From positions 94,477-155,288 of the forward strand of contig NZ_VLJP01000023.1 in NCBI RefSeq assembly GCF_007829525.1: 60,812 nucleotides of DNA, written 5' to 3'. This DNA is from Mesorhizobium sp. J18. GTDB taxonomy: Bacteria > Pseudomonadota > Alphaproteobacteria > Rhizobiales > Rhizobiaceae. Within the stretch, counting starts at the first letter, position 1. Each line of letters starts with the position of its first letter. Below are positions 36,143 to 45,130 of the stretch, piece after piece. The position numbers were made by a program, and so were the translations under genes. The notes under the pieces were generated by a model. The model was given only the letters and a program-made list of their open reading frames with translations. It was not told the DNA's origin and made no database searches.

Positions 36143-36952
36143 ATGCAGAGGAGCATCTTCAGAGCGGAACTGGGGGAGCGGCCCATCGAGGGGCATGAGG
36201 ACGATCCGCTTTTTGTTCAGTCCGTTGCGAGGGCTATGCAGGTTCTCTCAGCGTTCCATCGCAGCGAGAAGCCGCTGACATTGGCCGAGATCTCGGCCGG
36301 GTGCGGCATAGGAAAAAGTGCCGTGCAGCGCGTGGTTCATACGCTACGCATCATGGGATATATAGAACGCGATCAGGATGACCGAGGCTATGTTCCGGGA
36401 ATCCGCATTCTCGATCATGCACTCGACTATCTGCGGCTCGATCCGCTTATAGAGCGGGCGACCCCGGTGCTTCTGGAGTTGAGGCGGGCGGCTCGCGAGC
36501 GGGTCGATCTGAGCCTGTTCGACGATCTGCGCATGGTCTATGCAGCGCGGCTTCAGAGCAAGCGCGAAAATTTCTTCGCCACCCTGGTCGGCCATAGCGT
36601 GCCGGTTTTCTGTACCTCGGGTGGGCGCGCCGTCCTGGCGCAGCTTCCCGATGCCGAGGTGGAAGACATCATCGCCCGTTCGGATCGCCGGCCCTTCACC
36701 GCCAAGACGATCACCGAACCGGCAGGCATATGGACCAAGATCCGCGAGGCGCGGGAGATTGGCTATGCTTTCACCATAGAGGAGGTGCTGGTGGGCGAGG
36801 TCGCTGTCGGTGTGGCCGTGCGGGGGCCGGACGGCCGGCCGCGAGGAGCCATTCATCTGGCCGGCTCTCTCGCCGAATGGACCGCCGAAGAATTCTGCCA
36901 GCGCTTCGCGCCGCTCGCCAACGAAGCCGCCCGCGCCATCAACCGTTTCTGA
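36143..36952 (+). CDS. IclR family transcriptional regulator
   Basis: A 269-residue regulator: an N-terminal winged helix (QSVARAMQVLSAF to VQRVVHTLRIMGY, about residues 25-75) and a C-terminal effector-binding domain with TSGGRAVLAQLP. ATG 36143 is preceded by GAGGGG and gives normal family length; the frame extends back to 35996 without resemblance. It is divergent from the M81-ABC-M20 operon and 22 bases ahead of the acylase gene, so it probably controls both. Confidence 0.9.
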   Translation: MQRSIFRAELGERPIEGHEDDPLFVQSVARAMQVLSAFHRSEKPLTLAEISAGCGIGKSAVQRVVHTLRIMGYIERDQDDRGYVPGIRILDHALDYLRLDPLIERATPVLLELRRAARERVDLSLFDDLRMVYAARLQSKRENFFATLVGHSVPVFCTSGGRAVLAQLPDAEVEDIIARSDRRPFTAKTITEPAGIWTKIREAREIGYAFTIEEVLVGEVAVGVAVRGPDGRPRGAIHLAGSLAEWTAEEFCQRFAPLANEAARAINRF

Positions 36953-36974
36953 TCACGATCCTTCAGCGAAAATC

Positions 36975-39290
36975 ATGACCAAGATATCCGTCAACGGCCT
37001 TATCGCGCCCGCAGAGATCCGGATCGACCGCTGGGGCATTCCCCACATTTCTGCGGAAAGCCTTGCAGATCTGTTCTTCGTCCAGGGCTTCAATGCGGCT
37101 CGGGACCGGCTCTGGCAGATCGATCTTTGGCGCAAGCGCGGGCTCGGTCTGCTGTCTGCCGATTTCGGTCCCGGTTATCTGCTGCAGGACCAGGCCAGCC
37201 GCCTTTTCCTCTATCGCGGCGACATGGCCGCCGAATGGCGTTGCTACGGCGACGACGCCGAGACGATCTGTACGGCCTTTGCCGAGGGTATCAACGCCTA
37301 TGTCGGACTTGTCGAGAAAGGTGTGATGCCGCTTCCCGAGGAATTCGAACGGCTCGGCACGCGGCCTGCGCGTTGGCGACCGGAAGACGTGGTGCGCATC
37401 CGCACCCATTGCCTGAGCCGCAACGCTACTTCCGAGGTTCTGCGCGCCAATGTGCTGGCATCGGCTAGTCCCCAAACCGATCTTTTACGCGCAAATCTGC
37501 AGCCGCCTGTGCCTTTGGAGGAGTGGACGAAGACGGCGCATGTGCCGATAGAGGCGCTTCAGCTTTACGAACTCGCCACTGCGCCGGTCTCCTTCTCGCC
37601 AGAGCGGCTTTCCGCCACTGTCGAAGATGCCGAATATTGGGCACGTGTGACTGCGCGTAAGGAAGTGGTACGTGCCGATCTGAAGGAAGGCTCCAACAAC
37701 TGGGCAATCGCCGGCAGCCGCACGGAAAGCGGTCGACCGATCATGGCCACCGATCCGCATCGCGCTCATGCCGCACCATCCTTGCGCTATCTCGTTCATC
37801 TTACGGCGCCAGGCCTCGACCTGATCGGCGCGGGGGAACCTTCCTCGCCTGGCATCATGGCCGGTCACAACGGTCACTCCGCCTTCAGCCTGACGATCTT
37901 TCCGGCCGACCAGGAGGACGTCATGGTCTATGAAACCGACCCGCAGGCGCCTGACCGCTACCGTTATGGCGACGGTTTTGAGACCATGGAGTCGGTAACC
38001 GAAACTTTTCAGGTCAAAGGCGCACCGGACCAGAAGCGCGAACTCCGCTTCACCCGGCATGGACCGGTCATCCATCGTGACAAGGCAAAGAATATTGCGG
38101 TGGCGCTGCGCACCGTTTTCACTGAGCCCGGCAGCGCGCCCTATATGGCCAGCCTCACCGGCATGCGGGCGAAGAGCTATGACAGTTTCAGGCAGGCCAT
38201 GGCGCGTTGGGGTGCTCCGACCGTCAACCAAGTCTATGCCGATGTGACCGGCACGATCGGCTGGCTGCCGGCGGGCTATATTCCGAGGCGAAAAGGCTGG
38301 CGCGGGCTGGTGCCGGTTCCCGGCGACGGACGTTTCGAATGGCAGGGTTTTCTCGAGCAGTCCGATAAGCCGGAGAGCGTCAATCCGGTATGCGGCTTTG
38401 TCTTTTCCGCCAACGAGATGAACCTGCCTGCAAGCTGGAATCATGATGCGTTGCCCGTTTCCTTCGAGTGGCACGAAGATGGCCGTGCCGAGCGGATTGC
38501 GTCGGTGCTCGGGCAGGGAGGCAGGCTTGGGACCATGGATTCGTGCGCGCTGCAAACCGATGTCCTTTCTCCAATGGCGGCGCGGCTTGTGCATCTTCTG
38601 CCGGATGACGCCGAAGACGATGCTATTGCAATGCTGAAAGCATGGGATTGCCGAGTAGATTCTGACTCTGCAGCCGCTCTTCTGTTCGAGTATTGGTGGA
38701 GCATTTTCCTGAAACCCACAGTTCTAAAACGTGCAGCAGCCGATCCGGTGCTTCGAACATTGCTGGGGGCCGGCAATACTGCAGCTATCCTTGCCGCACT
38801 CGAGCGGAATGAGGATTCCATTGTCCACGAAGGGGCTGAGGACCGCGCGGAATTTCTGAGGAGCACGCTCCGTCAGGCCCATGTGGCGCTTGGAGAGAGG
38901 TTCGGCATGGATACCGCCAATTGGCGCTGGGGCGATTTGCACAAAGGCTATTTCGCCCACGTGGTCTCGCGCGTAGGCGTGAAGCCCGGCCTGGATGTAG
39001 GGCCACTCGCCAAGGGCGGCAGCGATACAACAGTGATGATGGCTGCCTATGGCCCGGGCAATTTCCACGTCACCACAGGCGCCTCGGTCAGGATGGTCAT
39101 CGATGTCGGCGCGTGGGACCAAAGTGTTGCCATCAATGCGCCGGGGCAGTCCGGCGATCCTTCGTCACCGCACTATGCCGATCTGGCGCCGCTATGGGCG
39201 AAAGGTGAATATGTTCCTCTGCTCTATTCAAAGGAGGCCATAGCCGCTGCGACAGAGACCGTAATCAGGTTGGAGCCCGCTCAGGACTGA
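36975..39290 (+). CDS. Penicillin acylase family hydrolase (peptidase S45), no signal peptide
   Basis: A 771-residue Ntn hydrolase precursor. The nucleophile is Ser240 in EGSNNWAI, where autoproteolysis would create alpha and beta chains; the oxyanion Asn region is VNQVYADVTGTIGW. Other family signs are RDRLWQID, the DPH motif in ATDPHRAH and HNGHSAFSLTI. Relatives cleave penicillins, cephalosporin side chains, N-acyl homoserine lactones or acylated peptides. Most are periplasmic, but the chosen start MTKISVNGLIAP has no signal peptide and the upstream frame adds none, so a cytoplasmic enzyme acting on an imported substrate is suggested. Twenty-two bases after the IclR gene. Confidence 0.92.
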   Translation: MTKISVNGLIAPAEIRIDRWGIPHISAESLADLFFVQGFNAARDRLWQIDLWRKRGLGLLSADFGPGYLLQDQASRLFLYRGDMAAEWRCYGDDAETICTAFAEGINAYVGLVEKGVMPLPEEFERLGTRPARWRPEDVVRIRTHCLSRNATSEVLRANVLASASPQTDLLRANLQPPVPLEEWTKTAHVPIEALQLYELATAPVSFSPERLSATVEDAEYWARVTARKEVVRADLKEGSNNWAIAGSRTESGRPIMATDPHRAHAAPSLRYLVHLTAPGLDLIGAGEPSSPGIMAGHNGHSAFSLTIFPADQEDVMVYETDPQAPDRYRYGDGFETMESVTETFQVKGAPDQKRELRFTRHGPVIHRDKAKNIAVALRTVFTEPGSAPYMASLTGMRAKSYDSFRQAMARWGAPTVNQVYADVTGTIGWLPAGYIPRRKGWRGLVPVPGDGRFEWQGFLEQSDKPESVNPVCGFVFSANEMNLPASWNHDALPVSFEWHEDGRAERIASVLGQGGRLGTMDSCALQTDVLSPMAARLVHLLPDDAEDDAIAMLKAWDCRVDSDSAAALLFEYWWSIFLKPTVLKRAAADPVLRTLLGAGNTAAILAALERNEDSIVHEGAEDRAEFLRSTLRQAHVALGERFGMDTANWRWGDLHKGYFAHVVSRVGVKPGLDVGPLAKGGSDTTVMMAAYGPGNFHVTTGASVRMVIDVGAWDQSVAINAPGQSGDPSSPHYADLAPLWAKGEYVPLLYSKEAIAAATETVIRLEPAQD

Positions 39291-39311
39291 AAAGCTTTGT
39301 TCGGGACCGTT

Positions 39312-40325
39312 CTACCGCTCTTGCGCGGCCGCTTCCAGTTCTGCAACTATCTCTCGAGGTGCTGCCAGCCCGGATTGCCCGGCATGCAAGCGATGCGCGT
39401 GCTTTGATCGGCCGGGAATATGGACGCCATAGTCGTCCGACAACCTTCTCAACTGCTTTTCCATACGATGTTCGAAATCCGGTTCCATCACCTTTGGATC
39501 GATGGCAAGGATGAAGAGGCCCGAACCGGGAGACTCGGAGCCGGAGGTGAAGGATGGCGCGTCGAGTGACCAGTTGGCGCCCGTAAGTCCGGCGGACAGC
39601 ACTTCGAGCATCAACGCGATATTCGCGCCGCGCGTCCCGCCGAAGGCAAGCAGGGCGCCTTTCATCGCTTCCTGCGGGTCGGTGGTATTCTTGCCGTCGC
39701 TGCCGACCGCCCAGCCTTCGGGTATCGGTTCGTTGTTTTGGGCGGCATTGCGGATGTTGACGAAGGCCGTGGCGCTTGAAGCCTGGTCGATCAGCAAGGG
39801 GCCGTCCGCGCCGCCGGGCGCGGCGAAGGCCAGCGGATTGGTGCAATAGACCGGCTGTGTGGAGCCCGAACCCGCCATGAGGGCAGGGCCGTTGGTCGCT
39901 GCGAATGCGACCAGTCCTTGCTCTGCCAGCCGGCCGGCGAAATAGCCGAGCGCCCCACATGTGAAGGCGTTCGATTGGGAGAAAATGGCGACACCGAAAT
40001 TTCGTGCCGCCGAAACCAAGTCATCGAAAGCAAGGTCAAAGCCGAGATGAGCCAGTCCACCGGCGGCATCCGACCTGATGACAGTGGGAAGAGGCCGGGT
40101 CAGCATGGGCGTTACACCGGCGGCTATCCGTCCGGTGCGATAGCCGTCGAGATAATCTGTCAAATGGCTGAGGCCCAAGGTCGGTTGACCGTCAGCTTCC
40201 GCTGCAACCGTCGCCCGCGCGAGGGAGCGGGCGGCCGCTACATCCGCGCCGACGCCGAGTGTCGCCCGAAAGCATAGTTCTTCAGCTTCCTGCATCGAAA
40301 GTACAATGGTTTCGGCACTGGTCAT
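39312..40325 (-). CDS. Ldh/YiaK-family NAD(P)-dependent reductase with altered catalytic motif
   Basis: A 337-residue member of the malate/L-lactate dehydrogenase-like family (which includes YiaK, ureidoglycolate dehydrogenase and the piperideine/pyrroline-2-carboxylate reductase DpkA). The fold signature is visible in SNAFTCGALGYF, GSGSTQPVYCTNPLAFAAP and GGTRGANIALMLEVL. The usual catalytic Ser-His-Gly is Thr49-Leu50-Gly51 here, with a His four residues later. It overlaps the stop-proximal flavoprotein gene upstream by four bases (ATGA), so both are co-translated. DpkA-type activity on cyclic imino acids or N-methyl amino acids would fit the neighbours, but this is inference. Confidence 0.85.
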   Translation of the reverse strand: MTSAETIVLSMQEAEELCFRATLGVGADVAAARSLARATVAAEADGQPTLGLSHLTDYLDGYRTGRIAAGVTPMLTRPLPTVIRSDAAGGLAHLGFDLAFDDLVSAARNFGVAIFSQSNAFTCGALGYFAGRLAEQGLVAFAATNGPALMAGSGSTQPVYCTNPLAFAAPGGADGPLLIDQASSATAFVNIRNAAQNNEPIPEGWAVGSDGKNTTDPQEAMKGALLAFGGTRGANIALMLEVLSAGLTGANWSLDAPSFTSGSESPGSGLFILAIDPKVMEPDFEHRMEKQLRRLSDDYGVHIPGRSKHAHRLHAGQSGLAAPREIVAELEAAAQER

Positions 40326-42304
40326 AACGACAATGCTATCTTTCGACCGTCATGGATGGCGAATGCCGCTTGTCGCGCGGCCGTGCAGTCGCCGATGGCC
40401 GTGAAGGCAATGCCGCGCGCCTCGAGCTCCATGGCGAGACTGTCATCTGCGATATTGGTTGCGGCGGATACCAGCGCATCGGCTTCGATCCGCTGTTCGC
40501 TTCCATCCAGTAGCGAAGCCGCGCGCGCAACGCTTCCATCCCACTCCACAACCGCGCTTTCGGTTATGAAGCGGACGCCGAGCTTCGCAAGAATACGCCG
40601 CAACGGCACGTCGGCCGCCGTCCGCTGGAGTTCCTTGCCGACCATAGGGTCAGGTGTGACAAGCACAACCTCATGGCCATCTTCGGCGAGCTTCCAGGCC
40701 GTGCCGCAACCCTTCCAATTGCCGCCGTCGTCAAGCACGATGACTCTTTTGCCCGGTCGCGCCTCGCGCGCCATTATGGCTTCGGCCGACAGGACCTGTC
40801 CGCCGCCGGGCAGGGATTCGAATTGGGGGAGGGCTCTCTGGAAGCCGCCCTCCGGCGGCAGGGAGCCTGTCGCCACGATCACCTCGTCCGCATCCTCGCG
40901 CTCGATATCCTCAGCCTCGATATAGCTGTTGTAGCGGATTTCCACCTGAAGTTTCTCGAGCTGGCGCTGATACCATTCGATCAGGTCGAGGATCTGGGTC
41001 CGACGCGGCTGCATCCCGGCCAAACGGTATTGCCCGCCCAGTCGATCCGAGGCTTCGGCAAGAACGACGCGGTGGCCACGTTCGGCCGCAACGCGCGCCG
41101 CCTCCAGCCCGGCAGGACCGCCGCCGACCACCAATACTCGCTTTGGCTTCTCTGATGGCGAGAAGCGGTCTCCGCTCCATTCCCATTCGCGGCCGACGGA
41201 GGGATTTACCACGCAACTTATCCAGTAGTCGCGATGGCGCCGGCCCCAGCACATCTGGTTGCACGAAAGGCAGCCACGAATGTCCTGCGGCCTGCCTGCG
41301 GCAGCCTTGGCCGCTAGATGCGGATCGGCGATCTGCCCGCGTACGATCGAGACGAGGTCGGCCTTTCCTTCGCTCAGCACGCTCTCAGCGTTCTCCGGTG
41401 TCCGGATATGGCTTTCCGCCGTCACCAGCGCATGTCGGACGGCGGATTTCAGAACCCCGGCGAGGTCGGCGCCGAGCTTCTCGGGATAGAGGAAGGTCGG
41501 CATCAGCTTGTAAAAATCGAAATAACTGCCCGAGCCGCAGGTGACATAGTCGAACAGCGCGTCGCGATCATGATAGGCGACGATCTCGGCCAGGGCCTCG
41601 CGTCCGAGCGCCACCTCCACATCCGGCTCGTCGTTCACAGCAAGGCCTATGATGAAATCCTCGCCGCAGAGCTTGCGGATACGGGTCATGATTTCCCGGC
41701 TGAACCGGGTGCGGTTTTCCAGGCTCCCGCCCCAGCGATCGTCGCGGCGGTTCGACCATGGCGTCCAGAACTGGTCGAGGAGGGCATGATATGCGGCCCA
41801 AACCTCGACTCCATCGAAGCCCGCTTCGCGGCAGCGGCGCGCGGCCTGCACGAACCCGTCAATGGTCTGCTCGATCTCCGCCTCGCTCATGCGATGCGAG
41901 CCGTCGGAATCGTGATAGCTCGGCAGGCCGGAAGGTGACCAGGCGGGATGAAAGGAATTGTCGGCATCGCCATGCTGGCCGACATGATAGAGCTGCTGAA
42001 TAGCGATGGCGCCGTTGCCGCGGATCGCGCCGGTTACCTTCCGGAAATGCGGGATCACGCTGTCGTCGGAGTGGCGGAAATTGCCGCGCGTCAGCACTGC
42101 CGCGGCATGCACCGGCATGGGCTCGACCACGATCATCGCAGCACCACCGATAGCGCGCTCGGCATAATAGGCAACATGTCTCTCAGTAGGCAGCCCGTCG
42201 ACCGCCATATTCGCCGTATGGGCGCCAAAAACGATCCGGTTTCTCAGCGTCTTGCCACGAAGGGCGATTGGCGTGAAAAGCCGGCCGAAGACCCGTTCCT
42301 CCAT
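40322..42304 (-). CDS. NADH:flavin oxidoreductase, trimethylamine-dehydrogenase type
   Basis: A 660-residue flavoenzyme with an N-terminal OYE-like TIM barrel (FMN; FGRLFTPIALRG, GVEVWAAYHALLDQFWTPWSNRRDD), a 4Fe-4S site with Cys345, 348, 352 and 364 (C-x2-C-x3-C-x11-C), and a C-terminal NAD/FAD domain with VVGGGPAGLEAARVAAERGH. Members remove methyl groups from amines or reduce dienoyl-CoA. Amine or N-methyl amino acid demethylation is favoured by context. It is divergent from the LysR gene, with a long inverted repeat in the 193-base gap. Confidence 0.88.
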   Translation of the reverse strand: MEERVFGRLFTPIALRGKTLRNRIVFGAHTANMAVDGLPTERHVAYYAERAIGGAAMIVVEPMPVHAAAVLTRGNFRHSDDSVIPHFRKVTGAIRGNGAIAIQQLYHVGQHGDADNSFHPAWSPSGLPSYHDSDGSHRMSEAEIEQTIDGFVQAARRCREAGFDGVEVWAAYHALLDQFWTPWSNRRDDRWGGSLENRTRFSREIMTRIRKLCGEDFIIGLAVNDEPDVEVALGREALAEIVAYHDRDALFDYVTCGSGSYFDFYKLMPTFLYPEKLGADLAGVLKSAVRHALVTAESHIRTPENAESVLSEGKADLVSIVRGQIADPHLAAKAAAGRPQDIRGCLSCNQMCWGRRHRDYWISCVVNPSVGREWEWSGDRFSPSEKPKRVLVVGGGPAGLEAARVAAERGHRVVLAEASDRLGGQYRLAGMQPRRTQILDLIEWYQRQLEKLQVEIRYNSYIEAEDIEREDADEVIVATGSLPPEGGFQRALPQFESLPGGGQVLSAEAIMAREARPGKRVIVLDDGGNWKGCGTAWKLAEDGHEVVLVTPDPMVGKELQRTAADVPLRRILAKLGVRFITESAVVEWDGSVARAASLLDGSEQRIEADALVSAATNIADDSLAMELEARGIAFTAIGDCTAARQAAFAIHDGRKIALSL

Positions 42305-42422
42305 GCGCCTCCTCCCTTAGGGTCAGCGCGTTTCCTGATACTCAAGGCAGAATCTTATCCGCACAGGAAAACGACTGTTGCACATCGACAAGCAACCGAG
42401 GCTAATAGTCAAGGTGAACGAA

Positions 42423-42462
42423 ATTCTCCTGCGATTGAGCCACAGGCAATCGACAGGAGAAT
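42423..42462. repeat. 40-base inverted repeat upstream of the LysR gene
   Basis: ATTCTCCTG-CGATTG on the left and CAATCG-A-CAGGAGAAT on the right are complementary over 15 pairs with one bulged base and a nine-base loop. It ends 35 bases before the LysR start and lies in the divergent promoter gap. It could be an operator or a structured leader. Confidence 0.7.
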
Positions 42463-42497
42463 ATTGAGGCGACGCGCAACGCGCGGTCAGGAGCCGG

Positions 42498-43478
42498 ATG
42501 GTCCGCCGATTCTACAGCCTGCCTTCGTTGATTGCGCTCGCCGCCTTCGAAGCGGCGGCACGGCACCTCAGCCTGACCAAGGCGGCGGAAGAACTCAACG
42601 TCACGCCCGGCGCCATCTCCAAGCAGGTCCGGATGCTGGAGGAAGAACTCGGCGTCCCGTTGTTTCTGCGCCGCCACAGGGCGCTCGAACTGACGCGCGA
42701 AGGCGAAACGCTGGCGATTGCGCTGCGCGAAGGGTTCGAGCGGATATCCTCGACGTTCCGTCAGATCAAATCGCTGGGCGGACAGGCCGTGGTGACCATC
42801 GGCAGCACCATGGCGATGGCGCAACTCTGGCTGATGCCTCGCATGGGAGCTTTCTGGAACCGGCACCACGACATCGTTGTGGACCATGTGATCTCGGACC
42901 ATCCTCACGGTCTCGACCGGCCGGACGTGGACCTGCGCATCCGTTACGGAGACGGCGAGTGGCCGGACGAACTTTCGGCGAAGCTGTACGACGACCGCAT
43001 CTTTCCCGTCGCAAGCCCCGCCTTCGCCAAGGCGTACCCCGTTAAGTCGATACAGGATCTGGCGCAGTTGCAACTTCTGTCCGTTGAAGGCATCGACTGG
43101 ACCTGGACCACTTGGGCAGAGTTCTTGCGTGCGGTCGGCCACCCGGATCGGCACGTCAACGTACGGCGTTTCAACAGCTATGTCATCGCCTTGCAGGCCG
43201 CCCGCAGCGGGCAGGGTGTGGCGCTCGGCTGGGAGAGCCTTGTCGCGCCGCTGATCGAAGCAGGCAACCTTGTGCGGGTGACCGACGCCGAGATCGCCGC
43301 GCCGCAATCATCCTTCGTGACATGGAGCGCCCGCCGGCCTCTCAGCCCACAGGCAACCTTGCTTAAGGACTGGCTGCTCTCCCTTGGACCATTGAGTTCA
43401 ACTCAAGCGAGCCGGCTTCCTATTTCGCTTGAACAACCGCTTCGCAGGCGCTCTCCTAGAGGCAAGGGAGAGCCGTGA
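42498..43478 (+). CDS. LysR family transcriptional regulator (GcvA-like)
   Basis: A 326-residue LysR regulator: N-terminal helix-turn-helix (HLSLTKAAEELNVTPGAISKQVRMLEEELG) and a C-terminal periplasmic-binding-like effector domain (FPVASPAFAKAYPV). The HTH and the FLRRHRALELTREG wing resemble GcvA. Its stop overlaps the ATG of the methyltransferase gene by one base (TGATG), so the regulator is translated with its probable target; this is unusual, as LysR genes are more often divergent from their targets. It may control both sides. Confidence 0.9.
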   Translation: MVRRFYSLPSLIALAAFEAAARHLSLTKAAEELNVTPGAISKQVRMLEEELGVPLFLRRHRALELTREGETLAIALREGFERISSTFRQIKSLGGQAVVTIGSTMAMAQLWLMPRMGAFWNRHHDIVVDHVISDHPHGLDRPDVDLRIRYGDGEWPDELSAKLYDDRIFPVASPAFAKAYPVKSIQDLAQLQLLSVEGIDWTWTTWAEFLRAVGHPDRHVNVRRFNSYVIALQAARSGQGVALGWESLVAPLIEAGNLVRVTDAEIAAPQSSFVTWSARRPLSPQATLLKDWLLSLGPLSSTQASRLPISLEQPLRRRSPRGKGEP

Positions 43479-45034
43479 TGAGCATGACAGACATGGATGC
43501 AACGCAAGCGTCGTCGTCTCCTCGCCGTGGCGGCGGTCGCTTGGGTCGCAAGGCTCTGCGGAGTGCCCCCATGGCGTCGTTCCCGACCCTGGCGCGCAAG
43601 ATTCCTGTCTACCAGATGGTGCCGGACGAGGCCGTGGACCTAATCCACGAGGAGTCTCTCAACATCCTCGAGGAGGTGGGGTGCGAGTTCCGCGACGACG
43701 AGGCGATCGCCATATGGAAAGCGGCCGGTGCCGATGTCTCCGACACGAGAGTACGGATCGACCGCACTCTCCTGATGGAACTCGTATCCATGGCTCCGTC
43801 GGAATTCACCCTCACCGCGCGCAATCCGCAGCGGTCGGTACGGGTGGGTGGCCAGAACAGCATCTTCGTGCCGATGTACGGGGCGCCCTATGTGCGCGAC
43901 CTCGACAACAACAGGCGCTATGCATCGCTTGCGGATCTCAACGATCTCCACAAGCTCGCATACATGGCGCCGGCGCTGCATTCGTCGAGCTCGATCATCT
44001 GCGAACCGATGGATATTCCGGTGCCGAAACGGCACCTGCACATCATCCACTCGGCGCTGAAGCATTCCGACAAGCCGTTTATGGGCATCGTCACCTCGAA
44101 GGAGCGCGCCGAAGACACGATGAAGATGGCCGGCATCGTGTTCGGCGATGAGTATGTCCGCGATAATCCGGTGCTGGTGTCGGTCACCAACTGCAATTCG
44201 CCGCTCGTATGGGACGCCACCATGCTGGACGCGATGAAGGTCTACGCACGCCACAACCAGCCGCTGATTCTCGCGCCCTTCGCGCTCTGCGGCGCTTCCA
44301 CCTCGGCGTCCGCCGTCGGTGCTGTCGCGCAGGTCAATGCCGAAGCGCTGGCGGGCGTAGCGTTCACGCAGCTTGTCCGGCCCGGTTCGCCCCAGCTTTA
44401 CGGGCAGTTCATGGTCACAGTCGATATGAAGACCGGTGCTCCAATGGGCGGTACGCCCGAAGCCGCCCAAATGATGTACCTGATGGGCGCACTGGCGCGG
44501 AAGTACCAACTGCCGTGGCGAACGTCCGGGTTCCATGTCGGCTCGAAGCTGAACGACGCGCAGGCGGGGTACGAAGCGAACATGCTCATGCATGCCGCAA
44601 TCCTGGCCGGAGCCAATTATATCTGGCATGTTGCCGGATGGCTGGAAGCCGGCCTTACCTGCGGCTATTCGAAGTTCGTCACTGACTGCGAGCAACTTGT
44701 CGGCTGGTACAAATATGCAGGCGGATTGCCGTTCGACGATTTCAAGGAGGCGCTGGCGGCAATTCGCGAGGTTGGCCCTGCCGGGCACTTCTTGGGGACC
44801 GCGCACACGCTCGAGCATTTCGAATCGGCGTTTTTTATCCCGAGCCTGATGGATTTCAATTCGTTCGAGCAATGGAGCGCCGAGGGAGCCAAAGACCACG
44901 ATACGCGCGGCCGCGAAAAGGCGCGCGCGATGCTGCGGGACTACGAGGAACCTAGGCTTGACGAGGGTATCGCCGAGGGTCTGCGCGATTTCATCGCGCG
45001 GCGGGAAGAGCGGTTGCCAGACAGTGTCAATTAA
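43478..45034 (+). CDS. MttB-superfamily methyltransferase without pyrrolysine
   Basis: A 518-residue protein of the trimethylamine methyltransferase (MttB) superfamily. Family segments include IHEESLNILEEVGCEF, GAPYVRDLDNNRRY and ILAGANYIWHVAGWLEAGLT. The frame is continuous with no internal TAG, so it belongs to the non-pyrrolysine group whose characterised members transfer a methyl group from glycine betaine, proline betaine, carnitine or similar to a corrinoid protein. No corrinoid protein gene is adjacent. GTG 43475 is possible, but ATG 43478 follows AAGGGAG and overlaps the LysR stop. The true substrate is unknown. Confidence 0.88.
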   Translation: MSMTDMDATQASSSPRRGGGRLGRKALRSAPMASFPTLARKIPVYQMVPDEAVDLIHEESLNILEEVGCEFRDDEAIAIWKAAGADVSDTRVRIDRTLLMELVSMAPSEFTLTARNPQRSVRVGGQNSIFVPMYGAPYVRDLDNNRRYASLADLNDLHKLAYMAPALHSSSSIICEPMDIPVPKRHLHIIHSALKHSDKPFMGIVTSKERAEDTMKMAGIVFGDEYVRDNPVLVSVTNCNSPLVWDATMLDAMKVYARHNQPLILAPFALCGASTSASAVGAVAQVNAEALAGVAFTQLVRPGSPQLYGQFMVTVDMKTGAPMGGTPEAAQMMYLMGALARKYQLPWRTSGFHVGSKLNDAQAGYEANMLMHAAILAGANYIWHVAGWLEAGLTCGYSKFVTDCEQLVGWYKYAGGLPFDDFKEALAAIREVGPAGHFLGTAHTLEHFESAFFIPSLMDFNSFEQWSAEGAKDHDTRGREKARAMLRDYEEPRLDEGIAEGLRDFIARREERLPDSVN

Positions 45035-45130
45035 TGCGACGGTTGAGAGCGTGATTATAGGGAAGGTTCAGAATACGACGGCGCGCGGACTGCGGGGATG
45101 GTCCTTACTTCGTGCAGAAAGCGCAGGTCC

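Noticed and set aside
42350-42362. TTATCCGCA resembling a DnaA box
   Set aside because: A single imperfect copy without neighbouring boxes or an AT-rich unwinding region.
43478-45034. Pyrrolysine-coding TAG in the MttB-like gene
   Set aside because: The frame is uninterrupted and no pyl genes are present; it belongs to the non-pyrrolysine group.
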